Positions 39,001 to 48,671 of a DNA stretch of 64,000 bases are shown here, piece after piece. Made by a program: the position numbers and the translations under genes. The stretch is from Proteus penneri (GTDB lineage Bacteria; Pseudomonadota; Gammaproteobacteria; Enterobacterales; Enterobacteriaceae). The stretch spans positions 553,280 to 617,279 of the forward strand of contig NZ_PHFJ01000001.1 in assembly GCF_003144535.1 (NCBI RefSeq), read 5' to 3'. The stretch's first letter is position 1, and each line of letters starts with the position of its first letter. The notes under the pieces were generated by a model. The model searched no databases and was not told where the DNA came from. It saw nothing but the letters and a program-made list of their open reading frames with translations.

Positions 39001-39993
39001 ACATTCCGTGTTGTTGGTGATAAAAATAAAACGCTGGCAGAAAGTAAAGATCTCAATAAATTAAAAGAGAATTTAAAGGAAAAAGTGCAAGAAACATTAT
39101 CAGCAGTAGCTGATGATGGTATTGAACAACATGATTTACATATTTGGAGTTTTGGTGATTTACCTCAGCGTTATGAGCAGAAACGAGGTGGTTATTCAGT
39201 GAAGGCTTATCCTGCACTGGTTGATGAAAAAAACAGTGTAAGCATTAAGCTTTTTGAAACAGAATCTGAACAACAATTTTCGATGTGGGAAGGGGTAAGG
39301 CGATTACTATTATTAAATATTCCATCACCGATAAAATATCTACATGAGAAATTACCGAATAAAGCAAAACTTGGTCTTTACTTTAACCCTTATGGCAAAG
39401 TATTAGAGCTAATTGATGATTGTATTGCTTGTGGCGTTGATAAATTAATGGCGTCTTATGGTGGTTTAATTTGGCAAGAAGGTGAATATCAAAAACTGCA
39501 AGAATATGTCAGATCTGAATTAAATGATGCGGTGGTTGAAATAGCAAAACAAGTTGAAGCGATTTTAACTCAAGTGTTTGCTATCAATAAACGTTTAAAA
39601 GGGCGGGTGGATATTAGCGTTGCTTTTGCATTATCTGATATTAAAGCTCAACTTGGTCAATTAGTTTTTCCTGGTTTTGTTACCTCGCATGGATGGAAAC
39701 GTCTGGCGGATATTCCTCGTTATTTGAGTGCAATTGAAAAACGAATGGAAAAATTGGCCATTGATCCTAACCGTGATCGCGCTCAAATGAGTCGAGTTGA
39801 AAATGTTATTCAACAATGGCAACAGTGGTTAGGTAAGTTATCAGAGAAACAAAAACAGCAAGAAGAAGTGCAAAATATTCGTTGGATGATAGAGGAACTT
39901 AGAGTAAGTCTGTTTGCTCAGCAGATAGGTACACCATATCCAATATCAGATAAACGTATATTGCAGGCAATGGAACAAATGAGTTTTAACTAA
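36097..39993 (+). CDS. hrpA: ATP-dependent RNA helicase HrpA
   Basis: This 1298-residue DEAH-box helicase matches E. coli HrpA (1300) along its length. It has Walker A GETGSGKTT (about residues 95-103), DEAH in IIIDEAHERSLN, motif III SATIDPERF and motif VI QRKGRCGRVSDG, then the HA2 and OB-fold regions and the long HrpA C-terminal domain. In E. coli HrpA rescues stalled or collided ribosomes and acts in fimbrial mRNA processing. The start is GTG at 36097, with AGGA about nine bases before. Confidence 0.95.
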   Translation: MALSSAVLYKEIEQLSLRDQQRLKKRLRGVAKINNEESKQAVLSAIKDNITTAQQMIIHRRANCPEITYPENLPVSQKKGAIYNAIRDNQVVIIAGETGSGKTTQIPKICLELGRGIKGFIGHTQPRRLAARSVAERIAHELKSTLGGAVGYKVRFSDHVGDNTLVKLMTDGILLAELQQDKLLLQYDTIIIDEAHERSLNIDFILGYLKQLLPKRPDLKVIITSATIDPERFSKHFSQAPIIEVSGRTYPVEVRYRPIGGDELDSDKDMTDGIIDAIDELSRESAGDILIFMSGEREIRDTADALNKLQLRHTEILPLFARLSNSEQNRIFHPHSGRRIILATNVAETSLTVPGIKYVIDTGFARISRYSYRTKVQRLPIEPISQASANQRKGRCGRVSDGICIRLYSEDDFISRSEFTDPEILRTNLASVILQMTSIGLGDISAFPFVQPPDKRNIQDGVRLLEELGALQEGTDNKGAYRLTPMGKQLAQLPIDPRLARMVLEARKYGAVKELMVITSALSIQDPRERPMDKQQASDEKHRRFQNKDSDFLSFLNMWDYLKTQQKELSHSQFRKLCRQEFLNFMRVREWQDVYTQLRQVVKELGFPVNSEPADFRSVHVALLSGLLSHIGQKDADKQEFTGARNARFSIYPGSGLFKKPPKWTMVAELVETSRLWGRIAARIEPEWIEPIAEHLVKHQYSEPHWSKAQGAVMANEKVTLYGLPIVASRPINYSQIDPLLCRELFIRHALVEGDWQTRHAFFRDNLKLRTEVEELEHKSRRRDILVDDETMFTFYDQRIPQDVVSSRHFDKWWKEAQRASPDLLNFEKSMLIKDDAKRVSALDYPNYWHQDNLKLRLTYQFEPGTAADGVTVHIPLPILNQVKDEGFDWQIPGIRHELIVALIKSLPKPIRRNFVPAPNYASAFLERVPQVEGNLLDRLEKELRRMTGVSVDRESWQLDQVADHLKMTFRVVGDKNKTLAESKDLNKLKENLKEKVQETLSAVADDGIEQHDLHIWSFGDLPQRYEQKRGGYSVKAYPALVDEKNSVSIKLFETESEQQFSMWEGVRRLLLLNIPSPIKYLHEKLPNKAKLGLYFNPYGKVLELIDDCIACGVDKLMASYGGLIWQEGEYQKLQEYVRSELNDAVVEIAKQVEAILTQVFAINKRLKGRVDISVAFALSDIKAQLGQLVFPGFVTSHGWKRLADIPRYLSAIEKRMEKLAIDPNRDRAQMSRVENVIQQWQQWLGKLSEKQKQQEEVQNIRWMIEELRVSLFAQQIGTPYPISDKRILQAMEQMSFN

Positions 39994-40016
39994 TTTAATA
40001 GTGAGATGTTTTTAGG

Positions 40017-40047
40017 CCCACGGGAACTTATACTTCCTGTGGGTTTT
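40017..40047 (+). terminator. Terminator after hrpA
   Basis: The stem CCCACGGGAA/TTCCTGTGGG (one G-T pair) is followed by TTTTTTATT. Confidence 0.75.
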
Positions 40048-40242
40048 TTATTATCTAGCTTATTAATAATTACCTACTAATTAGTTACAACATACTATAT
40101 ATTCCATACTTTTTAAGTACCTAACCAACTGTATTAAAAATAACAGCTTAGCAGAAAAAATTTGATTTAGGTGGGATCTTGGGAAGTAAAGAATGATAAG
40201 AGTAGGAGAGGTACTGTTTCTCTAGTACCTCTCAGATTGTTT

Positions 40243-41637
40243 TTAGTAAATAATTAAGTAACCTAATGCCGGAATTGCGCCAAATAAGACAAGAGCTAAC
40301 AGGATCTTTTCACTCAATAATAGCGGATTTTTGTCTTTATATTGTTTTCGTGTGTATAGAAATATCAGAATACCTGGTGCATACAAAACGACAGAGAGCA
40401 ATAAATTAATAACACCTGATGCATAAAGTAGCCATAAACCATATAAACTTGCAGGTATAGCTATTAATAATAAAGCACGACTGCTGCGTGCGATTGCGAC
40501 TTTAAATAAAAATGCACCGACAAGAAAGTAAGGGACAAGGATCATCTCTGATGCAATAGTCAGTAATGTATTGTAGTTACTTCCTGTCAACCAAATTAAA
40601 ACTAAAGAGAATTGGACAGCACAATTGGTAAACCATAATGAAGATGAAGGAGCATCATTTTTATTCTGTTTTCCTAATTGTTTAGGGAATGAGTGATGCA
40701 AAGCAGCAATATACGGCACTTCTGCCGCCATGATAGTCCAGCTTAAATAAGCACCACATACAGAGAGAATAAGACCTGCTGCGATAATTATCTCGCCTAT
40801 GCTACCAATAAGCTGAACCAGTAACGGCGCCATTGATGGGTTTTTCATCGTTGCTAATTCTGCTTGGCTAACTAAACCTTGCGATAATAAAGTGACAAGA
40901 ATATAGATAATTAATGCGATAACAACGGCAAGTACTGTTGCTAAGCCAACATCACGACGATTTTTGGCTCTTGCGGAGACTACGACTGCACCTTCAATAC
41001 CAATAAATACCCACAGTGTAATCAGCATGGTATTTTTGACTTGGTCCCAAACGGGGACACCCATATTTACACCTTTAAAATCAAGAGTAAATATATCCAT
41101 ATTGAAAGCCAATAGAGCAACAATAATAAATAATCCTAAAGGAAGGAGTTTTGCCATTGTCGCCATTAAATTAATGCTGGCTGCAGTTTGAACACCACGT
41201 AAAACAAGAAAATGGACAACCCAAAGTAAAATTGATTCTCCAATTAATGCCTGCCATGTATTCCCATCACCAAAAATAACGTTCTCTGGTGTATCTGTAA
41301 AAAAACTAAAGGCAGCAAAGACAATAACAAGATAAGAAACATTAGCGACAACTGCACAGACCCAATAACCCCATGCAGAACAAAAACCAATAAACTCACC
41401 AAATCCTTCTTTAGCGTAAGTGAAAATACCACCATCAAGATCGGGTCTAAGGCGAGAGAGAAGCAATAAAGACGTGGCAAGAAAGAGGATCCCAACACCC
41501 GTTATTACCCAGCCAATAATCAATGCAGCAGGGCTAGCAACTTCAGCCATATTTTGAGGCAAACTGAATACACCTGCACCAACCATTGAGCTTAATACTA
41601 ACGCGGTGAGTGATATTAAGCCAAGTTTCTTATTCAA
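40243..41637 (-). CDS. ydgI: YdgI/ArcD-type amino acid antiporter (APC family)
   Basis: This 464-residue protein has about twelve hydrophobic helices and closely matches E. coli YdgI (460) in LTALVLSSMVGAGVFSLPQNMAE, GGIFTYAKEGFGEFIGFCSAWGYW and TMLITLWVFIGIEGAVVVSARA. The family exchanges basic amino acids such as arginine and ornithine; E. coli YdgI has been proposed as an arginine:ornithine antiporter. It lies downstream of ydgH, with a terminator and about 260 bases between them. Confidence 0.9.
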   Translation of the reverse strand: MNKKLGLISLTALVLSSMVGAGVFSLPQNMAEVASPAALIIGWVITGVGILFLATSLLLLSRLRPDLDGGIFTYAKEGFGEFIGFCSAWGYWVCAVVANVSYLVIVFAAFSFFTDTPENVIFGDGNTWQALIGESILLWVVHFLVLRGVQTAASINLMATMAKLLPLGLFIIVALLAFNMDIFTLDFKGVNMGVPVWDQVKNTMLITLWVFIGIEGAVVVSARAKNRRDVGLATVLAVVIALIIYILVTLLSQGLVSQAELATMKNPSMAPLLVQLIGSIGEIIIAAGLILSVCGAYLSWTIMAAEVPYIAALHHSFPKQLGKQNKNDAPSSSLWFTNCAVQFSLVLIWLTGSNYNTLLTIASEMILVPYFLVGAFLFKVAIARSSRALLLIAIPASLYGLWLLYASGVINLLLSVVLYAPGILIFLYTRKQYKDKNPLLLSEKILLALVLFGAIPALGYLIIY

Positions 41638-41854
41638 GGATAATTACCTACGTGATTAAAATTGTAAATAAATAGCGTGTTTTCTTGTTTTTCGGTCAAT
41701 AAATAGAATAAATATGAATATCTCAAATTTAAATAAAGATAAAAACACTAAAAAACAGCGAGATTTTACGGAGAGTTAACTTGGTTGTCTATGCATTAAA
41801 TCATAAAAATTATGCACTTTTACAAAATGTAGTTTGTTTGATTATATTTTGAGT

Positions 41855-41887
41855 AAAAAAAACCTTGCATAAGCAAGGTTTTTTTAA
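41855..41887 (-). terminator. Terminator after ydgH
   Basis: The stem AAAAACCTTGC/GCAAGGTTTTT with loop ATAA has A/T tracts on both sides. It would end the ydgH transcript and separate ydgI. Confidence 0.75.
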
Positions 41888-41900
41888 TTAGGGCATTTTA

Positions 41901-42854
41901 TTACTTAAATAGGTCAGCAGTAATAGTGACTGTACCACCATCACTTTGCCATTCATTTGTAATATGGTAATACTTGGCACCTTTTGCGGCAGCACGTTTA
42001 GCAACCTGATAAGAAATTTCTGGTGAGTTTACAAAGTATCCGCTAAAGGTAATGGTATCAAAAGGATCCATTAACGCAGCGGCAGCTTTATTGACTTCTT
42101 GGATTTCAGTGCCATCAGGTAATGTTACAGTGTAACGACCACTTGCACCCGAAGTTTGTGTCTCAGCAAATGTACCTACGCTTCTATCAAAATCAGTGTT
42201 TGATGCAAGACCTGGCTTCTCAACTTTATTGGCAGCAGCTCCGCCTTCTGCAATAAGAGCGCGACCAGCATCAGAATCATAGGGAACAACCGCTTCTGGT
42301 GCTTGAATAGCGCGTTTAGGTGCATCTTTTTTGTAGATATAAGCGGTAACTTCTTGGTTGCCACCATCATTTGTCGATACATTACGTACAATAAAGAATG
42401 ATGCAGCACCTTTTTTAGCAGCCGCTTTTGCAATTGCATCGTTAATATCAGGTGTTGTTGGGAAATAACCACGGATAGAAACAGTATCAAAGGGTTGTAA
42501 CAGAATTGCTTCAGGTTTTGGTAATTCAGTTACGCCATGAAAAACACGATAGCTTTCTTCTTCTGCTTTTGGTGCATCTTTATGGTATAGATCAGCAGTA
42601 ACACTCATGTTGCCACTATCACTGATATCATCTAGACCTTGAATATAGAAACCATCAGCACCGACTTTATCCGCACGACGAGAGACCGCGTCAGCGGCTT
42701 CATAAATAGCGTTAAAACGACCGATAACTGTAATTCTCTCAAATGGTTTTAGTTCTGCAGCTTGTTCGGGTGTTAATTCCTGAGCAGCCTGCGCAACAGT
42801 GATATTAGTTAAAGACAACATCGCTGCTGCGATGACTGAGGTTTTCAGCTTCAT
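41901..42854 (-). CDS. ydgH: YdgH, periplasmic protein with three DUF1471 domains
   Basis: The 317-residue product has a signal peptide (MKLKTSVIAAAMLSLTNITVAQA) and three copies of a DUF1471/YhcN-like domain (about residues 33-93, 114-172 and 263-317). Each starts with a PF(E/D)(R/T)(I/V) strand and ends in a (V/I)TA strand. E. coli YdgH (314) has the same design; single-domain relatives such as BhsA and McbA act in stress and biofilm. The ATG at 42854 with AAGGA is preferred to 42878. No function is established. It is divergent from pntA. Confidence 0.9.
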   Translation of the reverse strand: MKLKTSVIAAAMLSLTNITVAQAAQELTPEQAAELKPFERITVIGRFNAIYEAADAVSRRADKVGADGFYIQGLDDISDSGNMSVTADLYHKDAPKAEEESYRVFHGVTELPKPEAILLQPFDTVSIRGYFPTTPDINDAIAKAAAKKGAASFFIVRNVSTNDGGNQEVTAYIYKKDAPKRAIQAPEAVVPYDSDAGRALIAEGGAAANKVEKPGLASNTDFDRSVGTFAETQTSGASGRYTVTLPDGTEIQEVNKAAAALMDPFDTITFSGYFVNSPEISYQVAKRAAAKGAKYYHITNEWQSDGGTVTITADLFK

Positions 42855-42926
42855 ACAAAATCCTTCCGCCTTGCGCAATTAATATTGGTCATGTGCTGAA
42901 CGTAGTGGTTTATCACATAGAGATTA

Positions 42927-42944
42927 ATTATTACATGTAATAAT
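42927..42944. promoter_or_regulatory. Perfect 18-bp palindrome upstream of ydgH
   Basis: ATTATTACATGTAATAAT is a perfect inverted repeat 73 bases before the ydgH start, within the 386-base ydgH-pntA interval. It looks like an operator for a dimeric regulator; I do not recognise which. The rest of the interval shows no gene. Confidence 0.4.
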
Positions 42945-43240
42945 AGCATTTGTCGCATTATTTTATTTAGTGAATCACCAAAGAGTCAAATGACCAGTAT
43001 ATGTTACCAGATATTTACCTGAATATAGTGAATAATTCATAAATATGCCTTTTCGACTAAAATGATCCAATTAAGTTCAATTTTAGCTTTACACAGATAT
43101 AGATTATTGGTTTTATTTTCAGTAGGTTATTAGAGCTCCGATTAATGGCATGCATATTATTATTTTTAACATTTTTTTTGCATGAATGTGAAGTTAATGG
43201 AGAAATTTTAACAGATCTCTATGGATAAGAAGGGAAAATT

Positions 43241-44770
43241 ATGCGAATTGGTATACCCAAAGAGCGACTTTCTAATGAAACAAGGGTTGCGGCAACACCT
43301 GCCACAGTAACTCAACTCATAAAATTAGGATTTACAGTCGCAATTGAAAATGGTGCTGGTATTGCTTCAAGTTTTGAAAATAACGCTTATCAGGAAGCTG
43401 GCGCTGAGATCCTCGACCTTCAAAATGTTTGGCAATCAGACATTATTTTAAAGGTAAATGCACCACTGGATAATGAAATTGAGTTACTACAAGATGGCGC
43501 GACATTGGTGAGCTTTATTTGGCCAGCTCAAAATGCGACATTGCTTGAAAAGTTGGCTAAAAAGAATATTAACGTTATGGCAATGGATAGTGTGCCACGT
43601 ATTTCTCGTGCACAATCTCTCGATGCGTTAAGTTCTATGGCAAACATTGCAGGTTACCGTGCTGTTGTAGAAGCTGCACATGAATTCGGAAGATTCTTTA
43701 CCGGACAAATTACTGCTGCTGGTAAAGTACCACCAGCTAAAGTGATGGTCATTGGTGCGGGTGTTGCTGGTCTTGCTGCTATCGGTGCCGCAGGTAGTCT
43801 TGGTGCTATTGTTCGTGCTTTTGATACTCGCCCTGAAGTTAAAGAGCAAGTTCAAAGTATGGGTGCTGAATTCCTTGAACTTGATTTTAAAGAAGAAGCG
43901 GGCAGTGGTGATGGTTATGCTAAAGTAATGTCAAAAGCATTTATTGATGCTGAAATGGCATTATTTGCAGAACAAGCAAAAGATGTTGATATCATCATTA
44001 CAACCGCATTAATTCCAGGAAAACCCGCCCCTCGTTTAATTACGAAAGAGATGGTTGATTCAATGAAGCCGGGAAGTGTTGTCGTTGACCTTGCAGCTCA
44101 AAATGGTGGTAACTGTGAATATACCGTTCCTAATAAAATCTTTACGACAGAACACGGCGTAAAAATCATTGGTTACACTGACTTAGCCGCTCGTTTGCCT
44201 GCACAGTCATCTCAACTCTATGGTACTAACTTAGTTAACCTATTGAAATTATTGTGTAAAGAAAAAGACGGCAATATCAATATTGACTTTGATGATGTTG
44301 TTATTAGAGGAGTGACTGTTATTCGTGCTGGTGAAGTAACATGGCCAGCGCCACCTATTCAAGTTTCTGCACAACCGAAAGCTACTCCTGCTACAAAACC
44401 ACAAGAGAAACCCGTTGCTAAACCTGTTTCACCTTGGAAAAAATACAGTTTATTAGCGGTAGCCTTCTTATTATTTGCATGGCTTGCAAATGTTGCACCG
44501 AAAGAGTTTTTATCTCACTTTACTGTATTCGCACTTTCTTGTGTTGTAGGGTATTACGTTGTTTGGAATGTAAGTCATTCATTGCATACGCCATTAATGT
44601 CAGTGACAAACGCAATCTCAGGCATTATCGTTGTTGGAGCTTTGCTCCAAATTGGTAGTGGTGGCTGGGTTAGCCTATTTTCGTTTATTGCAATATTGAT
44701 TGCGAGTATTAATATTTTTGGTGGATTTACTGTTACTCAACGTATGTTGAAAATGTTCCGTAAAGGATAA
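43241..44770 (+). CDS. pntA: NAD(P) transhydrogenase subunit alpha PntA
   Basis: This 509-residue subunit binds NAD(H) and works with PntB to move hydride between NADH and NADP+ coupled to proton entry. The NAD domain (about residues 1-370) has [18 protein letters not shown] and the mobile loop [19 protein letters not shown] Pro/Lys linker (about 375-400) leads to four membrane helices. Length equals E. coli PntA (510) within one residue. pntB follows 11 bases later. Confidence 0.96.
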   Translation: MRIGIPKERLSNETRVAATPATVTQLIKLGFTVAIENGAGIASSFENNAYQEAGAEILDLQNVWQSDIILKVNAPLDNEIELLQDGATLVSFIWPAQNATLLEKLAKKNINVMAMDSVPRISRAQSLDALSSMANIAGYRAVVEAAHEFGRFFTGQITAAGKVPPAKVMVIGAGVAGLAAIGAAGSLGAIVRAFDTRPEVKEQVQSMGAEFLELDFKEEAGSGDGYAKVMSKAFIDAEMALFAEQAKDVDIIITTALIPGKPAPRLITKEMVDSMKPGSVVVDLAAQNGGNCEYTVPNKIFTTEHGVKIIGYTDLAARLPAQSSQLYGTNLVNLLKLLCKEKDGNINIDFDDVVIRGVTVIRAGEVTWPAPPIQVSAQPKATPATKPQEKPVAKPVSPWKKYSLLAVAFLLFAWLANVAPKEFLSHFTVFALSCVVGYYVVWNVSHSLHTPLMSVTNAISGIIVVGALLQIGSGGWVSLFSFIAILIASINIFGGFTVTQRMLKMFRKG

Positions 44771-44781
44771 GGGAGACAATT

Positions 44782-46170
44782 ATGTCCAGCGGCGTTGTTA
44801 CAGCGGCATATATTGTCGCCGCGATATTATTTATTTTCAGCCTTGCCGGCTTATCAAAACATGAAACCTCTAAACAAGGTAACTATTTTGGTATCGCAGG
44901 GATGGCAATTGCATTGTTCGCAACCATTTTCGGTCCTTATGCTGGTAATGTGGGTTGGATCATTATTGCAATGGTAATCGGTGCCGTTATTGGTATTCGT
45001 TTAGCTAAAAAAGTCGAAATGACTCAAATGCCAGAATTGGTCGCAATCTTACATAGCTTTGTAGGTTTAGCGGCGGTTTTAGTGGGTTTTAACAGTTATC
45101 TTGACCACAATACGGCAATGGATCCTGTCATGGTGAATATTCACCTAACAGAAGTTTTTTTAGGGATCTTCATTGGTGCGGTTACATTTACTGGTTCAAT
45201 TGTCGCTTATGGTAAATTAAGCGGGAAAATGTCATCTAAACCGATGATGTTACCTAATCGTCATAAATTAAACCTTGCAGCTTTGGTTGTTTCTTTTTTA
45301 TTGATGATTTGGTTTGTTAAAACTGACAGTGTTGGCTTACAAGTTTTCTTAATCATCATAATGACTGTGATTGCCTTGGCTTTTGGTTGGCATTTAGTTG
45401 CATCGATTGGTGGTGCAGATATGCCAGTGGTTGTCTCGATGCTGAACTCTTATTCAGGATGGGCAGCAGCGGCAGCAGGCTTTATGTTGAGCAATGACTT
45501 GTTAATTGTAACAGGTGCATTAGTGGGTTCTTCAGGTGCTATCCTTTCTTATATTATGTGTAAGGCGATGAATCGTTCTTTTATTAGCGTAATAGCAGGT
45601 GGATTTGGTACTGATGGCTCAGCTTCAACAGAAGACGGTGAAATGGGTGAGTATCGCGAAACAACCGCTGAAGAAGTGGCTGATATGCTGAAAAATTCAA
45701 CCTCAGTTATTATTACCCCAGGTTATGGAATGGCGGTTGCTCAAGCACAATATCCTGTGCATGATATTACGGAGAAATTACGTCAACGTGGTGTGAAAGT
45801 GCGTTTTGGTATTCACCCAGTAGCAGGGCGTTTACCAGGTCATATGAATGTGTTGTTAGCAGAAGCTAAAGTGCCTTATGATGTTGTATTAGAAATGGAT
45901 GAAATCAATGATGATTTCTCCGACACTGATACGGTTTTGGTGATTGGCGCTAATGATACAGTAAACCCAGCAGCACAAGATGATCCAAATAGCCCAATTG
46001 CAGGTATGCCAGTATTAGAAGTGTGGAAAGCGCAGAATGTTATTGTGTTTAAACGCTCAATGAATACAGGTTATGCAGGTGTTCAAAATCCACTATTCTT
46101 TAAAGAGAATACACAAATGTTGTTTGGCGATGCTAAAGCCAGCGTGGATGCAATTTTAAAAGCGCTGTAG
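44782..46170 (+). CDS. pntB: NAD(P) transhydrogenase subunit beta PntB
   Basis: This 462-residue subunit has about nine membrane helices (residues 1-265) and a C-terminal NADP(H)-binding domain with [13 protein letters not shown] and [11 protein letters not shown]. Length equals E. coli PntB (462). The shared terminator lies about 28 bases beyond the stop. Confidence 0.96.
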   Translation: MSSGVVTAAYIVAAILFIFSLAGLSKHETSKQGNYFGIAGMAIALFATIFGPYAGNVGWIIIAMVIGAVIGIRLAKKVEMTQMPELVAILHSFVGLAAVLVGFNSYLDHNTAMDPVMVNIHLTEVFLGIFIGAVTFTGSIVAYGKLSGKMSSKPMMLPNRHKLNLAALVVSFLLMIWFVKTDSVGLQVFLIIIMTVIALAFGWHLVASIGGADMPVVVSMLNSYSGWAAAAAGFMLSNDLLIVTGALVGSSGAILSYIMCKAMNRSFISVIAGGFGTDGSASTEDGEMGEYRETTAEEVADMLKNSTSVIITPGYGMAVAQAQYPVHDITEKLRQRGVKVRFGIHPVAGRLPGHMNVLLAEAKVPYDVVLEMDEINDDFSDTDTVLVIGANDTVNPAAQDDPNSPIAGMPVLEVWKAQNVIVFKRSMNTGYAGVQNPLFFKENTQMLFGDAKASVDAILKAL

Positions 46171-46197
46171 CTGTAATAGATACAGATAGCGAATAGC

Positions 46198-46229
46198 AAA
46201 AAGCCAGTCAAAATTTGACTGGCTTTTTT
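46198..46229. terminator. Bidirectional terminator between pntB and uspE
   Basis: AAAAAGCCAGTCAAA/TTTGACTGGCTTTTT is almost fully self-complementary and serves both converging transcripts. Confidence 0.8.
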
Positions 46230-46248
46230 AGTATACAGAGTAATAAGT

Positions 46249-47199
46249 CTAATCGTGATCACTATCAACAGTAATAGGGCAGGTAAAACCATCAGGTTTA
46301 ATGGCCAATAAATCACATTTGATATGGTCTATTAGTTGTTCTGCGGTATTCCCTAAGAAGGCTGCTGAAAGTCCCGTTCTTCCTAAAATACCTAAAACAA
46401 CAATACCCGCATTTAACTCTTCACAAACTTGAGGAATAACTTGTTCTGGTAATCCTTCTTTTACATGTGTCTTTTCTTCAGGGATGCCGAATTTCTGACG
46501 AAGTTCTTTCATCGCAATAAGATGCTGACCACGAAGTGCATTGTTATAAAGATTAGGATCAAAATCAGGTAACTCAATCGCTATATTGATAGGTGCAACA
46601 GGGTAAGCGCTGAGTAGATGAACATCAGGATCTTTTTGTATGCGATGAGACAAATCAGTTGTCAATTCAATCAGTTTTAAGTTAAGTGCATCATGATACG
46701 ATTCTTCATTTGATAAATTGGCTGCCACGACAATTGTGCCATATTCAGGCCACTCTTTATCTTTGACCATCCAAACAGGGCAAGGGCATTTTCTAAGCAG
46801 TTGCCAGTCAAGGGGGGTAAAAATAAGCGAGCCTAATTTGTCATGTTGGTGAGCCATTTTAATTAGCAAGTCATGTTGATGTGCAACGACTTCTTCAATA
46901 ATTGCCTCATAAGGGCGATTATGCCAAATGACTTTTATATCAATCTCTATACCAGCTTCAAGGTAATAGCGTGCTTGTTGTTTGATCCAAGCTGCCTTTT
47001 GGCTGATAACACCTTTACGCATTGCATTACGTTCATCGGGAGATAAAAGGGTTGTCATGTCATAAGAGAGATCATAAACAGGTAGAAAAGCTTTTATCCG
47101 CCCACCATTACGCTGAACGATATAGACAGCACGGCGAAGTGCTGGTTGGTCATCTTGGTTAGGATCAATGACAACGAGAAGGTTTTGATATTTTTCCAT
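46249..47199 (-). CDS. uspE: Universal stress protein UspE
   Basis: This 316-residue protein has two tandem Usp domains (about residues 1-150 and 155-305). It matches E. coli UspE (316) in [21 protein letters not shown] and [20 protein letters not shown], the second holding the Gly-rich ATP-binding loop. The ATG at 47199 with GAGGAT before it gives exactly the E. coli length; an upstream in-frame start at 47232 is rejected. It lies downstream of fnr on the same strand. Usp proteins are induced in growth arrest. Confidence 0.94.
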   Translation of the reverse strand: MEKYQNLLVVIDPNQDDQPALRRAVYIVQRNGGRIKAFLPVYDLSYDMTTLLSPDERNAMRKGVISQKAAWIKQQARYYLEAGIEIDIKVIWHNRPYEAIIEEVVAHQHDLLIKMAHQHDKLGSLIFTPLDWQLLRKCPCPVWMVKDKEWPEYGTIVVAANLSNEESYHDALNLKLIELTTDLSHRIQKDPDVHLLSAYPVAPINIAIELPDFDPNLYNNALRGQHLIAMKELRQKFGIPEEKTHVKEGLPEQVIPQVCEELNAGIVVLGILGRTGLSAAFLGNTAEQLIDHIKCDLLAIKPDGFTCPITVDSDHD

Positions 47200-47281
47200 T
47201 GTAATATCCTCTTTAGGGCTGGATTTATCCATCTACAATTTAAAGATAACCCAAGAAGATAAAATGCAATAGCACAAAATA

Positions 47282-47311
47282 GAAAACGGGGCACAAATTT
47301 GTGTGCCCCGT
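47282..47311 (-). terminator. Terminator after fnr
   Basis: ACGGGGCAC/GTGCCCCGT with loop AAATTTGT is followed on the minus strand by TTTTC, separating fnr from uspE. Confidence 0.7.
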
Positions 47312-47340
47312 TATAAAATTAGCGAGTGAAATGTAACAGA

Positions 47341-48111
47341 TTAAACTTCAGCTGACGAAGGAAGTTTACCAGCTAGTTCACTTAATAACGTACTATCTTC
47401 AATAGTAATGTATTTGCCTTTAACGCTTAACATGCCACTTTTCTGGAAGCGACCAAGTAAGCGACTAATCGTTTCTACGGTTAAACCTAAGTAATTACCG
47501 ATATCACCACGAGTCATGGTTAAGCGGAATTCACGAGGCGAAAAACCACGCTGTGCGAAACGACGAGAGAGGTTATAAATAAAAGCAGCCAGACGTTCTT
47601 CTGCATTCTTTTTCGATAACAGTAAGATCATTTCTTGGTCGCCTTTGATTTCACCACTCATTAGGCGCATCATTTGTTGACGTAAGTTAGGCATTTTGCC
47701 TGACAGGTCATCCAACGTTTCGAAAGGAATTTCACAAACCATAGAGGTTTCTAAAGCTTGTGCGAAACTTGGGTGTTCAGTATTAATAATGGCGTCAAAA
47801 CCAACCAAATCACCAGCAAGATGAAATCCTGTTATTTGCTCGTCGCCTTCTTCCGTAATGGTATAACTTTTAATTGTACCGGAACGTATGGCATAAAGTG
47901 ATTTCAGCTCATCACCTGCTTTAAACAAGGTTTGACCTTTTTGGATGGGCTTTTTACGCTCGATAATATTATCGAGTTGATCAAGCTCATGCTCGTTTAA
48001 AGTAAACGGGATGCAGAGCTGGCTAATACTGCAATCCTGACAATGGATTGCACAACCGCCAGATTGGATTCGGCGAACGACGCGTTTTTCTGGGATCATA
48101 AGCTTGCTCAT
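47341..48111 (-). CDS. fnr: FNR oxygen-sensing transcriptional regulator
   Basis: This 256-residue CRP-family regulator uses an oxygen-labile 4Fe-4S cluster to switch anaerobic genes. The cluster cysteines are present in [16 protein letters not shown] and [10 protein letters not shown]. The C-terminal helix-turn-helix contains [13 protein letters not shown], whose E..SR residues read TTGAT. It is nearly identical to E. coli FNR (250); the extra length includes four N-terminal residues if the ATG at 48111 rather than 48099 is used, and neither start has a clear ribosome binding site. Confidence 0.95.
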   Translation of the reverse strand: MSKLMIPEKRVVRRIQSGGCAIHCQDCSISQLCIPFTLNEHELDQLDNIIERKKPIQKGQTLFKAGDELKSLYAIRSGTIKSYTITEEGDEQITGFHLAGDLVGFDAIINTEHPSFAQALETSMVCEIPFETLDDLSGKMPNLRQQMMRLMSGEIKGDQEMILLLSKKNAEERLAAFIYNLSRRFAQRGFSPREFRLTMTRGDIGNYLGLTVETISRLLGRFQKSGMLSVKGKYITIEDSTLLSELAGKLPSSAEV

Positions 48112-48125
48112 TACAAATAAAAATA

Positions 48126-48139
48126 TTGATATGCGTCAA
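48126..48139. promoter_or_regulatory. FNR box at the fnr start (autoregulation)
   Basis: TTGATATGCGTCAA differs from the FNR consensus TTGATNNNNATCAA at one base. It lies 15-28 bases before the fnr start codon, a position consistent with negative autoregulation as in E. coli. Confidence 0.6.
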
Positions 48140-48591
48140 TTTTAACACATATTGAAGTAATTAGTAAGGGAAATAACGGTACGTGTGGAAATAATTCTGA
48201 ATGTAACAAAACAGGTATCTTGATAAAAACAATGTTTTGCTTAAAGGTTTATTTAGAACAATTTGCGCTAACCCTATACTCAATTGGTATATTATTCGAT
48301 TTTCTGACGAAGTCATAGTGCTATTACTAAATTATCCGTGTCAAAAGCCAAAAATGAAGGGGTGCTTCAATATTTTCTATCTTTATATTGACATTTTATT
48401 TACGGCTTTATCTTATCTTTGTATTTTTTATGTATAACTCGTTATTTTTATAACAAAAAATTAGGAAAATCTAACTTAATGTATTTTTGATGCAACTTAA
48501 TGCTACCTTGAGTTAGCTTTTCCTTATAAAAGATGGGGAAACTGCAAAGAAGTGCGGAAAATTGAAACATTCTATTACCTCTTTAGTGGTA

Positions 48592-48632
48592 TTGATGTGC
48601 ATCAATGATGGTTTACCACTATACCCTATCAT
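48592..48632 (+). promoter_or_regulatory. FNR-activated promoter of the dms-like operon
   Basis: TTGATGTGCATCAA at 48592-48605 is a perfect FNR box. A TATCAT -10 hexamer at 48627-48632 would put the transcription start near 48639-48640, about 41 bases from the box centre, the class II geometry. The rest of the 48112-48671 interval contains no convincing gene. Confidence 0.75.
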
Positions 48633-48671
48633 TTTTACTAATGAGAGTTGTTATGTGAGAATGATAAGCTA

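Noticed and set aside
48237..48437. 66-codon frame between fnr and the dms-like operon
   Set aside because: Composition follows the AT-rich background (many Ile, Phe, Leu, Tyr), no good ribosome binding site, and nothing recognisable.
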